Part shown: piece by piece, positions 30,561 through 40,091 of the stretch
Position numbering within the stretch: position 1 is the first letter of the stretch
Layout of the letters: each line of letters starts with the position of its first letter
Program-made: the position numbers and the translations under genes
Notes under the pieces: model-generated
What the model was told of the DNA's origin: nothing
The model's database searches: none
The model's input: the letters and a program-made list of their open reading frames with translations, nothing else
Source: an uncultured Candidatus Saccharibacteria bacterium
Lineage (GTDB): Bacteria > Patescibacteriota > Saccharimonadia > Saccharimonadales > Saccharimonadaceae
Length of the DNA: 64,000 nt
Assembly: GCA_947302975.1 (NCBI GenBank)
Contig: CAMYXA010000003.1
Span: forward strand, 1-64,000
Direction: 5' to 3'

Positions 30561-30862
30561 AGTTGAAGCTATTACAGCTTCACACCGCACCTAAATAAAT
30601 TATAATTTCGGCTACTGTTTAGACTGTAGCAGAAATTGCGTGCTTTTGAAACCCCCACACTCTAAATTTCTCTTTATGGTTTAGAGCTAAAAGTATTACC
30701 TCCACTTAGGGGGAACCTTCGAAGGCATAGCAATCCCTCTAACCGGCGGGCCCCAATTTTGTGTGAGGTGGGTCGCGCTTCCGGGGTTCTCCCGGTGTCA
30801 AAAGAGATGTGTTAGAGGGCCAAATAACCTCAGGTGATGCCCACCCTTACCTGAGGTTTTTT
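30561..30862 (+). ncRNA. Structured ncRNA candidate, unassigned family
   Basis: Starts after consensus promoter; helices GAAGCT/AGCTTC, CCCTCTAAC(30735-30743)/GTTAGAGGG(30811-30819); ends in terminator ACCTCAGGT...ACCTGAGGTTTTTT; no convincing ORF. Confidence 0.7.
30827..30862 (+). terminator. Rho-independent terminator of ncRNA
   Basis: ACCTCAGGT tgatgcccaccctt-type loop ACCTGAGGT TTTTT. Confidence 0.85.
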
Positions 30863-30933
30863 GGTGCCCAAAATTCCCACCAGAAATACACACAAAGCGC
30901 TAGCGCTTGCATAGGTGTGCTATTATTATATAT

Positions 30934-33240
30934 ATGTCAAAAAACCTAGTTATCGTCGAGTCTCCAGCAAAAGCTGCCACTATTGAGAAATATTTAGGGT
31001 CGGACTTCAAGGTCCTTGCCTCTGTTGGACACATCCGAAAAGACACCAAAGTCGACAAATCTACCTTCGACGTAACTTATGAAATCGATCCAGAGCACAC
31101 CAAAATCATCTCTGAACTAAAAAAGGCCGTAAAAGAAGCCGACAAAATCTGGCTCGCAACCGATGAAGACCGCGAAGGGGAATCGATTTCTTGGCATCTT
31201 ACCGAAGTCTTAAAGCTACCAAAAGACACTTCCCGCATCACTTTTCACGAAATCACCAAGCCAGCACTCGAGAACGCCATCAAAAACCCACGCACCATCG
31301 ACATGGATATGGTTTATTCCCAACAGGCCCGCCAAACCCTCGACATGCTCGTAGGTTATGATCTTTCCGATATCGTCCGCAAAAAAGTGCCAGGTGCCAT
31401 CTCCGCCGGCCGCGTCCAGAGCCCAGCGCTTCGCCTGATCGTTGAGCGCGAGAAAGAAATCGAAAAGTTCGAATCCAAATTCAGCTTCAAGGTTAGTGGC
31501 AAATTCGAGAAGAATGGCGAATTTGAAGCTACCCTTAGCGGCGACGCACCAAAAGACGAATCCGAAGCCGAAAGCCTTCTAAATAGCCTAAAAGATGCCG
31601 ATTTTACCGTTTCAGACGTCGAAGAAGCTGAGGGAACTAAGGCAAATCCAGTTCCACTAACGACCGCCGCTCTTCAGATTGAAGCCAACTCTAAGCTCGG
31701 CTTTTCATCCCGCACCACCATGACCGCCGCTCAAGGTTTGTACCAAGCCGGTCTCATCACCTACCATCGTACCGACTCCTTGAACCTCTCTTCCCAAGCC
31801 GTCGCCTCCATGGCCTCCTTCATCGAGAAAACCTTTGGCAAGGAATATCTCAAGGTCCGCCACTTCAAGACTAAAGATTCCTCCGCCCAAGAGGCCCACG
31901 AAGCTATCCGCCCAACCCATATCGAAAACACCACCGCGGGGAAGAACGACTACGAGCGCAAGCTCTATAAATTGATCTGGGCACGCACCCTTGCCACCCA
32001 AATGGCCAACGCCAAGGTTGCGAAAACCACCATCGAGCTCTCAGCAAAAGACAAAATCTTCACCGCCAAAGGCGAAGTTGTGATCTTCGATGGCTTCCTC
32101 AAAGTCTATGGCAAATCCAAGGACCTCGAACTCCCACACCTTAAAAAAGGTGACCTCGTCGCCATGAAGAGCCTTGCCGCTCGCCAAAACTTTGCCAAAC
32201 CACCTGCCCGCTACACTGAAGGTTCGCTAGTCAAAAAACTCGAGGAGCTCGGTATTGGCCGCCCATCCACCTACGCCTCCATCATGACTGCCATCCAGGC
32301 TCGTGGCTACGTAATTAAGGGCGAATCCGAAGGCGAAGAGCGCGAGATCGTCGAAATCACTCTTGAAAACAACAATATATCTAAGTCCAAAATTACCGAA
32401 AAATTCGGTGCAAACAAGGGCAAACTCATTCCGACCCCAATCGGTGAACTCGTGGCCGGATTCCTCGTCGACAACTTCAAAAACATCGTTGACTATAAAT
32501 TCACCGCCAACATCGAAAAAGACCTCGATCTTATCGCCGAAGCCAAACTCGAGCGCGTCAAAATGCTCCGCGACTTCTATGGCCCATTCAGAAACACCGT
32601 CCTCGCCTCTGAAGGCGTCGAAAGATATAACAATTCACGCATCCTCGGTCACGACCCAGAAACAGGCAAGCCAATCTACGCTAAAATCGGCAAAAACGGT
32701 GGCTTCATCCAGCTTGGCGACAACGAAAAGGAAACTGGCGAGAAACCACGCTTCGCCCCACTTCCAAAGCGAAAATCCGTAAAGACGGTCACTTTGGAAC
32801 AGGCCCTGAAGCAGCTCGCCCTTCCAACCCTCCCACGCACTCTCGGTACCGCCGAAGATGGCGCCGAACTCATCGCCGCTAATGGCCCATTCGGCCCATA
32901 TCTTAAAGCCGGCAAATATAACATCCCAATCAAAGACTTCGATCCATATACTATTTCATTCGAAGATGCACTTCCGCTCTATCAAGCCAAAATCAGCTCG
33001 ATCATTGCCGATTGGGGCGAGATTATGATTATAAATGGTGCCTATGGACCATATATTAAAGGCCCAGGCCGCCGCAATAACGTCAAAATCCCGAAGGAAA
33101 GAGACCCGAAGACCATCACAAAAGAAGAAGCCGAGGAATTGCTCAAAAATAAGCCAAAAACCACCCGTCGTGGGGCTCGCGGCAAGGCAAAATCAACAAA
33201 ATCCACCAAGTCAAAAACCGCCAAAAAGACTACAAAATAA
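30934..33240 (+). CDS. topA: DNA topoisomerase I
   Basis: KNLVIVESPAKAATIEKYLG, LATDEDREGESISWHL; Lys/Ser/Thr-rich tail. Start at 30934. Confidence 0.96.
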   Translation: MSKNLVIVESPAKAATIEKYLGSDFKVLASVGHIRKDTKVDKSTFDVTYEIDPEHTKIISELKKAVKEADKIWLATDEDREGESISWHLTEVLKLPKDTSRITFHEITKPALENAIKNPRTIDMDMVYSQQARQTLDMLVGYDLSDIVRKKVPGAISAGRVQSPALRLIVEREKEIEKFESKFSFKVSGKFEKNGEFEATLSGDAPKDESEAESLLNSLKDADFTVSDVEEAEGTKANPVPLTTAALQIEANSKLGFSSRTTMTAAQGLYQAGLITYHRTDSLNLSSQAVASMASFIEKTFGKEYLKVRHFKTKDSSAQEAHEAIRPTHIENTTAGKNDYERKLYKLIWARTLATQMANAKVAKTTIELSAKDKIFTAKGEVVIFDGFLKVYGKSKDLELPHLKKGDLVAMKSLAARQNFAKPPARYTEGSLVKKLEELGIGRPSTYASIMTAIQARGYVIKGESEGEEREIVEITLENNNISKSKITEKFGANKGKLIPTPIGELVAGFLVDNFKNIVDYKFTANIEKDLDLIAEAKLERVKMLRDFYGPFRNTVLASEGVERYNNSRILGHDPETGKPIYAKIGKNGGFIQLGDNEKETGEKPRFAPLPKRKSVKTVTLEQALKQLALPTLPRTLGTAEDGAELIAANGPFGPYLKAGKYNIPIKDFDPYTISFEDALPLYQAKISSIIADWGEIMIINGAYGPYIKGPGRRNNVKIPKERDPKTITKEEAEELLKNKPKTTRRGARGKAKSTKSTKSKTAKKTTK

Positions 33241-33359
33241 TCTTAAAAATAGGCTACGAACATAGCCTATTTTTTATATTCTAACCACTACCACAATGTT
33301 TTTTTCACACATTGTAAAAAATGTGCTACAATATATGAAAGAAGAGTGAAATTTTACAG

Positions 33360-33388
33360 TTGACAGACGTATTTAATTATGGTATGAT
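33360..33388 (+). promoter_or_regulatory. Promoter of sigma4/HARE-like gene
   Basis: TTGACA, 17 nt, TATGAT. Confidence 0.7.
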
Positions 33389-33435
33389 AGCATAAATTCT
33401 ATATATTAACAGAGGTGGATAAAAGGAAATAATTA

Positions 33436-34464
33436 ATGGATCAAAATGCGGAAATCCTCAAAAAAGCAATCTCCGGCAGTCTAAAAATTATTGAACAAGA
33501 CCGCGAAAGAGAAATTATTTCTCGCCGCTTTGGGCTAGAAGGAAACAAAGAAACCCTTGAGCAAATCGGTGAAATGTTATCAATTACGCGCGAACGCGTT
33601 CGCCAACTCGAAAAAGCAATTTTGATTCGTCTTCGTATTTCCGCCGAAGAGAACAAAATTCCAGAACTTGCAGCCGCCGAAAAAATCATCGTCAGGAATC
33701 TTGACGAAATGGGCCGTGCCGCCAAACTTTCTAATCTTGCTGATAAAATCTATGGACATTCTACTAACGCCGCTGAAAAAACCGGCCTTTATTTTATCGC
33801 AACTTTCAGCAACAGCCTCACCGTCATCGATGAAAATGACAAATATTATGCCGCTGTTGCCATCGCCAAAGACGGTTCTGAAAAAGAATTCCGCAGCAAA
33901 GTCGACAACATCGTTTCGATCATCAAAGCTAACAAAAACCCAATGAGCATCGACGAGCTCGACGACAAGCTCAACTACGAGCACCCAAATCAAATCCGCG
34001 CCGTCGCCTCTGTTTCAAAGCTTCTTGCCTCACTAAATGACCTCTACGGTCTCACCAAGTGGCCAGCAGTCAACCCAAAGAACATTCGCGACAAAATCTA
34101 TGTTGTTTTGGAATCCAAAAAGGAGCCAATGCACTTCTCTGATATCGCCAAAGAAATCTCTGAGTCTAACTTCAAACGCAAAAACGTCACCATCCAAGCC
34201 ATCCACAACGAGCTCATCAAAGATTCACGCTTCGTTCTTATCGGCCGTGGTATCTATGCACTCAGCTCATGGGGCTACAAAAAGGGAACTGTCGTTGACA
34301 TCATCAAAGATATCCTCGAAAAATCTAGCGAGCCACTTTCTCGCGAAGAAATCGTTAAACGTGTTCTAAAAACCCGCAAAGTTAAAGAAACCACCATTCT
34401 CTTGAATCTCCAGAACAAAAAGATCTTCAAGAAAATTGATAAGAATTCCTATACCTTAGCGTAA
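33436..34464 (+). CDS. Sigma-70 region 4-like plus HARE-HTH-like regulator
   Basis: REIISRRFGLEGNKETLEQIGEMLSITRERVRQLEKAIL (sigma region 4); EPMHFSDIAKEISE...IHNELIKDSRFVLIGRGIYAL (HARE-HTH). Confidence 0.75.
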   Translation: MDQNAEILKKAISGSLKIIEQDREREIISRRFGLEGNKETLEQIGEMLSITRERVRQLEKAILIRLRISAEENKIPELAAAEKIIVRNLDEMGRAAKLSNLADKIYGHSTNAAEKTGLYFIATFSNSLTVIDENDKYYAAVAIAKDGSEKEFRSKVDNIVSIIKANKNPMSIDELDDKLNYEHPNQIRAVASVSKLLASLNDLYGLTKWPAVNPKNIRDKIYVVLESKKEPMHFSDIAKEISESNFKRKNVTIQAIHNELIKDSRFVLIGRGIYALSSWGYKKGTVVDIIKDILEKSSEPLSREEIVKRVLKTRKVKETTILLNLQNKKIFKKIDKNSYTLA

Positions 34465-34489
34465 ACTTTTATGCTAAAATATAGTTACT

Positions 34490-37201
34490 ATGTTTGAGGC
34501 CATCATACATTTTATTCTCATGCCAATAGTTTGGATTCCTGCACTCATAATTATTGCGATCCTCATCTATAAAAACTACAAAAAACTCAACAAGCTGAAA
34601 GTACTAAACGTCGATTCAGTTCTTTTGATGCTAGAAATTCCGCGCACCAACGACAAAAAAGAGCTCGCCGCCGAACAGCTTTTTGCCTCCCTTCATGGTA
34701 TTTTGAGAGACAAAACCGAACTCAAAAACTCCGATGGCGTCCAAGAGCATCTTTCATTCGAAATTGTTTCAACCGCTGGCCAAATCCGCTTCTATGTTTG
34801 GGTGCCAAAAGTGCTCCAAAGCTTCGTCGAAGGCCAGATTTATTCTCAATATCCATCAGTCCAAATCCACAAAATCAACGAAGATTACGCGGATGCCCGT
34901 CATAATTATCCAATCGTCTATTCATCCGAGCTCGCTTTGACCGACAACGAAGCTTTGCCAATCAAGACCTTTGATACATTCGAAGTGGACCCGCTTGCCG
35001 GCATCACCGGTACTCTCGCTAAGCTCGACACCGCCAGCAATGAAGAACTTTGGATCCAAATTCTCACTCGTCCAATTCCAGATGATTGGCACAAGTCCAC
35101 AACTGATACCTGGATCAAGCGCGTCAAGGCAGGGAAGCGTCCACTTTTCGCCGGCGTAGACTGGACTTGGATTATTGAGGCCTTTGGCGCCCTCTTCCGC
35201 CCACCTGCCGGAGGAACTGGCTCGGACGTCAAAATCGAGCTTTCCGAACGTGACAAAACTCGTATTTCAAAGGCCGAAGAAAAAGCTACCAAGCTCGGCT
35301 ACGAAGTCAAAATCCGCCTCGCATATCTTGGCCACTCCGACATTGACGCCAAGCTTAACATGCAAGCTCTCGTTGGTACTTTCAAACAATATAACTCAAC
35401 CAACCTAAACGGCTTCAAAATGCTCGGTGGCAGTTTCAATCCAACCGACCTCGACGCTTATAAGATGCGCCAATTCTCAAGCCGCGGTTTCATCTTGAAC
35501 ATCTCTGAGCTCGCATCTGTTTATCACTTACCACACACCTCTGTTGAGACCCCTAATATCGTCTGGGCAAACAGCAAAACTGCCGAACCGCCTTCCAAGC
35601 TCCCGGTTCTTACCGGCCTCGCCTCGAACGATTCCAATATTTCCGCCTTTGGTCTCACCAACTTCCGCGGCATCAACCACCAGTTTGGCCTGCTTCGCCG
35701 CGATCGCTCACGCCATGTTTATATCATTGGCCAGACCGGAGCAGGGAAAAGCGGCCTCCTCGAACTCCTAGCGCTCTCTGACACCTTCTATAACCAAGGT
35801 TATTGTATTATCGATCCACATGGCGACTTTGCCACCGACAACCTTCGCTACGTGCCAAAATCACGCATCGATGACGTCGTCTATTTCAACCCTGCCGATG
35901 TCGAATACCCAGTCGCCTTCAACCCTCTCGAGGTCACTGACCCAGCCAGAAAACCAAATATCTGTTCTGAGGTGATCGGCGTTCTCAAACGTATGTTCGG
36001 CGACTCCTGGGGTCCACGTCTCGAGCATATCCTTCGCTATACCATTCTCGCCCTTCTTGATCGCCCAGAAACCACCCTCCTCGATATCTCCCGCATCTTG
36101 ACCGATAAAGAATTCCGCAAAGAAACCCTCGAATACTGCCAAGACGTCACCGTTCTCCAATTCTGGAAACACGAATTCGGCCAGTGGAATGAGAAACAGG
36201 TCAACGAGTCAATCGCCCCTGTTCTCAACAAGGTCGGCGCCTTCACTGCCAACCCTATCATTAGGAACATCATTGGCCAGCCAAAATCCAGCTTCAATAT
36301 CCGCAAAATCATGGATGAAGGCAAGATTCTCGTCGTTAACCTCTCTAAGGGTCTCATCGGCGAAGATAACGCTGGCATTCTTGGTGCCTTCCTAGTTACC
36401 AAAGTTCAGCTCGCTGCTATGTCCCGCTCAGACATTCCAAACGTCGAAGATCGCCGCCCATTCTATCTCTACGTTGATGAGTTCCAGAACTTCGCTACCG
36501 ATTCCTTCGCCGTAATCCTCTCTGAGGCCCGCAAATATGGCCTCAATCTCACCGTTGCTAACCAATATGTTTCTCAAATGACTGATTCCGTCCGCGACGC
36601 CGTATTCGGCAACGTCGGTACCACCATCAGCTTCCGCGTCTCCGCCGATGATGCCCCAATCCTCATCAAACAGTTCGAACCAACCTTCGAAGAATCCGAC
36701 ATCATCCAGCTCAACAACCGCAACTTCGTAATCTCGATGATTATTGGTGGCGAAAAGGTTCCGGCCTTCTCTGCAACCACGCTCTCAATTCCAAAGACCC
36801 CGGACGACAATTTTGACGCCATTGTCGCCCATTCTCGTGCTAACTATGCCCGCACTCGTGCCGACGTTGAAGCTGAGATTAAAGATACAATCGAACAGTC
36901 TGAGAAGTACAAAAAGGTCTTATCTGATTCCGGCCGCGAAGCTGGCACCCAAGCTGTTTTCTCCCCTGCAACCGAACAAAAACCGAACTTTGCTTACAAG
37001 CCAAAATTCCCAAAGCCAGCCACCCCGCAAGGCGATTTCATGAAGCAACACCTAAGCCCAAATACCGCTGAAGGCAAGGAGCGCCTCGGACTCAAGGATC
37101 TCGCCAAACTCGTCAGCGAAAAGCAAGCAGAGAACGAATCAAAAAACAAAACTGCAACCAAAATCGCTTCAAAAAAGTTCAAGAACAAACCACGCAAATA
37201 G
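34490..37201 (+). CDS. TraG/VirD4-like type IV secretion coupling ATPase family protein
   Basis: N-terminal TM; Walker A IIGQTGAGKSGLLELLAL; CIIDPHGDFATDNL; Walker B RPFYLYVDEFQNFATD. Confidence 0.8.
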   Translation: MFEAIIHFILMPIVWIPALIIIAILIYKNYKKLNKLKVLNVDSVLLMLEIPRTNDKKELAAEQLFASLHGILRDKTELKNSDGVQEHLSFEIVSTAGQIRFYVWVPKVLQSFVEGQIYSQYPSVQIHKINEDYADARHNYPIVYSSELALTDNEALPIKTFDTFEVDPLAGITGTLAKLDTASNEELWIQILTRPIPDDWHKSTTDTWIKRVKAGKRPLFAGVDWTWIIEAFGALFRPPAGGTGSDVKIELSERDKTRISKAEEKATKLGYEVKIRLAYLGHSDIDAKLNMQALVGTFKQYNSTNLNGFKMLGGSFNPTDLDAYKMRQFSSRGFILNISELASVYHLPHTSVETPNIVWANSKTAEPPSKLPVLTGLASNDSNISAFGLTNFRGINHQFGLLRRDRSRHVYIIGQTGAGKSGLLELLALSDTFYNQGYCIIDPHGDFATDNLRYVPKSRIDDVVYFNPADVEYPVAFNPLEVTDPARKPNICSEVIGVLKRMFGDSWGPRLEHILRYTILALLDRPETTLLDISRILTDKEFRKETLEYCQDVTVLQFWKHEFGQWNEKQVNESIAPVLNKVGAFTANPIIRNIIGQPKSSFNIRKIMDEGKILVVNLSKGLIGEDNAGILGAFLVTKVQLAAMSRSDIPNVEDRRPFYLYVDEFQNFATDSFAVILSEARKYGLNLTVANQYVSQMTDSVRDAVFGNVGTTISFRVSADDAPILIKQFEPTFEESDIIQLNNRNFVISMIIGGEKVPAFSATTLSIPKTPDDNFDAIVAHSRANYARTRADVEAEIKDTIEQSEKYKKVLSDSGREAGTQAVFSPATEQKPNFAYKPKFPKPATPQGDFMKQHLSPNTAEGKERLGLKDLAKLVSEKQAENESKNKTATKIASKKFKNKPRK

Positions 37202-37733
37202 CGGGGAAATAGGGAATTAGTAGTTCTCTACCCCTGTTATTCCCCTGTTATTTTCGTGCAAAATAGGCCTTCTACCCCTGTTAAACCCCAAATCGACCCC
37301 CAATAAGCCCCGTATAGGCCTCCATGGCGCCTCTGTTCGACCCCTGTTGCTTCTCTGTTCCACCCCTGTTAAACCAAAAACCCACAAAAATCCGACAAAA
37401 ACTGACAAAAAATCTAAATGCAAAAGCCCGGCAGAATTAGACCCATCAAAGCAGAGAATTAAACGTCAGAAAAAATCACGAAACCAAAATCCAGCCAGGA
37501 CCAGAAAAATCCAGCAAATCCGGACGTAAAGTCAATCGACCGATCGACGTGTTTTCAATGTCGCACAATACATATTTTACGACATAGGTACTTTCAAATT
37601 AGGACGGTTTATCACTCGTCTATATAACCATAAGCACAGTAGCGATTCTCCTATAAAGCGGGAACTGCATTTCTATCACTAGGCAATGCCCGCATTTAAA
37701 CTGCATTTATTACTTATTATTGCCGAATTATTT

Positions 37734-37932
37734 TTCAAATAAATATTAATGTGAGCCTTAGTAAATCCCACGCCGATACATTTGAATTGGCCCAAGAAGA
37801 TTTTCGGAAGTCTCCAGAAGCCTGAGGAAACCCCGTTTTCCGAAGGCTTCTGCCGAGGCTTCCAGGGATCTTCCTGGCGTCAATTCGAGTATCCAGTGGG
37901 ATTTACTAGGCTCCGCCCTGATATTTATTTGA
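37734..37932 (+). ncRNA. Rod-like imperfect inverted repeat (~200 nt), RNA or element candidate
   Basis: Arms TCAAATAAATAT...GAGCCTTAGTAAATCCCAC...CAGAAGCCT / AGGCTTCTG...GTGGGATTTACTAGGCTC...ATATTTATTTGA; several mismatches become G-U pairs on the + strand. Confidence 0.6.
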
Positions 37933-38161
37933 CTTTTCCACAGGCCCATGTCCTAAATGTCCTAAAATCCTTTCACAGCACCTTTCACGCCAGATTTTTC
38001 GCAATTTGACATTTCCCCATTTTATTTCCCTATTTCCCTTTTTCCCCTGTTATTTTACATATTTTACAACATATTTACCCCCTGAATATCCCCTAAAAAA
38101 GAACAAAAACCGAACAAAAGGGTAGAGAATAACAGAATCAAACAGGGGGTAGAGCACAAAA

Positions 38162-38183
38162 TAACAGGGGTAGACCCCTGTTA
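38162..38183 (-). terminator. Palindromic TAACAGGGG taga CCCCTGTTA, terminator-like for the minus-strand cluster
   Basis: 9 bp stem followed on minus strand by TTTTG. Confidence 0.5.
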
Positions 38184-38200
38184 AAATAGCCTTTATTTCC

Positions 38201-38836
38201 CTATTTCCAGAATGCCCTACCCTCAACGCGAGCGTCTATATATTCAAAATCCCCGATTCCCCTCTCTGCTAGATATCTAATCACCCTATCCGCATCTTCT
38301 GCCGAAACCGCAGTTCCACGATCAATTGTCGTCTTAATATAGCCATTTCTCCCCTCAAGATAGAGATCCACTTCCCTAATGCTTCCAGATGGTATAACCG
38401 CCTTGACCACCTTATACCCAAGATCATGAAAATCCACTTCAATCATGCCAATATACTCTTTCATACGGTTCGTAATCGAAACACCAGCAGAAGACGCGTC
38501 TGCATCCACAATTTCAACCGTCGGCGCGTAGCTCACAATGTCTGGAGTATCAGAGGCGGAAGGACCGACCTTCCGTCCCGAAATCAGCACAATTCCTACA
38601 TAGATCAAAACCACTGCCGCAAGGAAAAATAGCGCAGACGTGACCGACACCCGGACCGTGCGTTTTTTCTCACTCTTTTTCCTAGCCGCCATTCTCTCAG
38701 ACGAGCTCTCGAGCTTTTCACGGCGCTCACCAATCGTGCGCCCCATTTTAAAGCTCGAATTTCGATTCATTCGGCGACTAGCTAGCGTTGGCTTCGGTGG
38801 CACTTCTGGCGTGTTTTGTTTTTTCTTTTTCATCAT
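38201..38836 (-). CDS. Single-TM protein at ftsQ/divIB position (putative)
   Basis: Basic cytoplasmic N-terminus, TM, extracytoplasmic domain ending FEYIDARVEGRAFWK; follows murG. Confidence 0.45.
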   Translation of the reverse strand: MMKKKKQNTPEVPPKPTLASRRMNRNSSFKMGRTIGERREKLESSSERMAARKKSEKKRTVRVSVTSALFFLAAVVLIYVGIVLISGRKVGPSASDTPDIVSYAPTVEIVDADASSAGVSITNRMKEYIGMIEVDFHDLGYKVVKAVIPSGSIREVDLYLEGRNGYIKTTIDRGTAVSAEDADRVIRYLAERGIGDFEYIDARVEGRAFWK

Positions 38837-38855
38837 TCCCTACCCAGTCCAAAAT

Positions 38856-40091
38856 TTACCCAGCCAGCTCGAGCACAATCTCCGCCAAACCTTTCGCGGC
38901 ATTAGTTTTTGCCTCAGCATGAAGCTTCTTAGACATTTCCTCGCGCTGTTTTGGGCTTCTAATTAGGTGCCTAATTTCCTCGAGCAACAATTCTGGTTTT
39001 GCCACCATATCCGTATCGTCAATCATTGAAACCGCCCCAATCCCAGCTAACCTCTCAGCATTCTTAGTCTGATGTCCACCTGGCAAACGACCAAACGGAA
39101 CCAGCACCGTCGCTTTTCCAAGCGCGGCCATTTCCGCAATCGTTGTCGCCCCAGCGCGAGAAACCACCACGTCTGCTGCACCCATCAGTTCACTCATAGT
39201 CGTATTAAATTCCCACATCCTAAAATCAGACTCGAGCGATGCTTTTTCCCAGTTTTCATAGCGTTTCAAATCCACCATATCTTCATAGTGTTTTCGCCCC
39301 GCCACCAAACCAACCGACGTAAACTTAAGAAGCTCCGGCAAGATCACGCGAATCGATTCGTTGATATTCTGCGCACCCTGGCTTCCACCAGTGATCACAA
39401 CTAGCGGACGGTTGGCCGAAAAACCAAACGCACGCTTCAAACTATGTTGCTTTGCTTCACTAACTAATTTGAATTCCTCGCCAACCGGAATTCCCGTCCA
39501 CACATAATTCGGATGTTTCTTCATCGTTTCCTCATCGAGCGGCATGCCAAAGGCTACCTTAGTCGCCTTATTCATAAGCACTCTATTCGCCAAGCCCGGC
39601 ACCGCATCGGATTCATGAATCACGAATGGAATCTTCAAAAAGTGCGCAATCAGCCCCACCGGAAGACAAACATATCCACCCTTCAAGAAGATCACGTTTG
39701 GACGATTACGTTTCGGAAGAAGTCTCCAAAGACTCACAATGAGTCCGCCCAAAAATCCGAAGAATCCCAAAAAATTCCCAACAATCAAATCCTTAAACGT
39801 GATATTAAATCGCTTAAAATAATCAGCAAATTTCCAGCCAGCATAGCGATGAAACTTCCCTGCTGGAACACGACGAACGCGGATATAGGAACCACCACGG
39901 CCAATTTTCTTAGCCTCATCACCCCAAGCCACACCAATTTCGGTCGTAAGCTTAGTTACGTTTTTGTGATATTTAAAATCAGTCCAAAATTCCACGCGCG
40001 CACGCGGCTTAATCTTCAAAATTTCACGGACGACTGCGACGGCCGGTGTGATATGACCCCCTGAACCCCCGCCGACTACTAATACTTTCAT
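38856..40091 (-). CDS. murG: UDP-N-acetylglucosamine--N-acetylmuramyl transferase
   Basis: MKVLVVGGGSGGHITPAVAVV, FVIHESDAVPGLANRVL, VITGGSQGAQNINE, VSRAGATTIAEMAALGKATVLVPFG. Confidence 0.95.
   Translation of the reverse strand: MKVLVVGGGSGGHITPAVAVVREILKIKPRARVEFWTDFKYHKNVTKLTTEIGVAWGDEAKKIGRGGSYIRVRRVPAGKFHRYAGWKFADYFKRFNITFKDLIVGNFLGFFGFLGGLIVSLWRLLPKRNRPNVIFLKGGYVCLPVGLIAHFLKIPFVIHESDAVPGLANRVLMNKATKVAFGMPLDEETMKKHPNYVWTGIPVGEEFKLVSEAKQHSLKRAFGFSANRPLVVITGGSQGAQNINESIRVILPELLKFTSVGLVAGRKHYEDMVDLKRYENWEKASLESDFRMWEFNTTMSELMGAADVVVSRAGATTIAEMAALGKATVLVPFGRLPGGHQTKNAERLAGIGAVSMIDDTDMVAKPELLLEEIRHLIRSPKQREEMSKKLHAEAKTNAAKGLAEIVLELAG

Larger units (their letters stand above)
37201..38210. 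repeat. Convergent intergenic region rich in CCCCTGTTA motifs
   Basis: Exact CCCCTGTTA at 37231, 37242, 37275, 37363, 38044, 38175 (+) and 38162 (-); near matches at 37341 and 38141; end motifs GGAAATAGGGAA inverted at 37204 and 38197-38208. Confidence 0.8.

Noticed and set aside
30561-30862. RNase P, tmRNA or SRP RNA
   Set aside because: Signature sequences (GAGGAAAGTCC; TTCGAC with 3' CCA; GGAA/AGCA loop) are not seen; left unassigned.
37201-38210. Chromosomal oriC
   Set aside because: Only one DnaA-box-like site, no dnaA/dnaN/rpmH neighbours, and flanking genes converge rather than diverge.
39513-40064. 183-aa plus ORF
   Set aside because: Antisense to murG; no family features.
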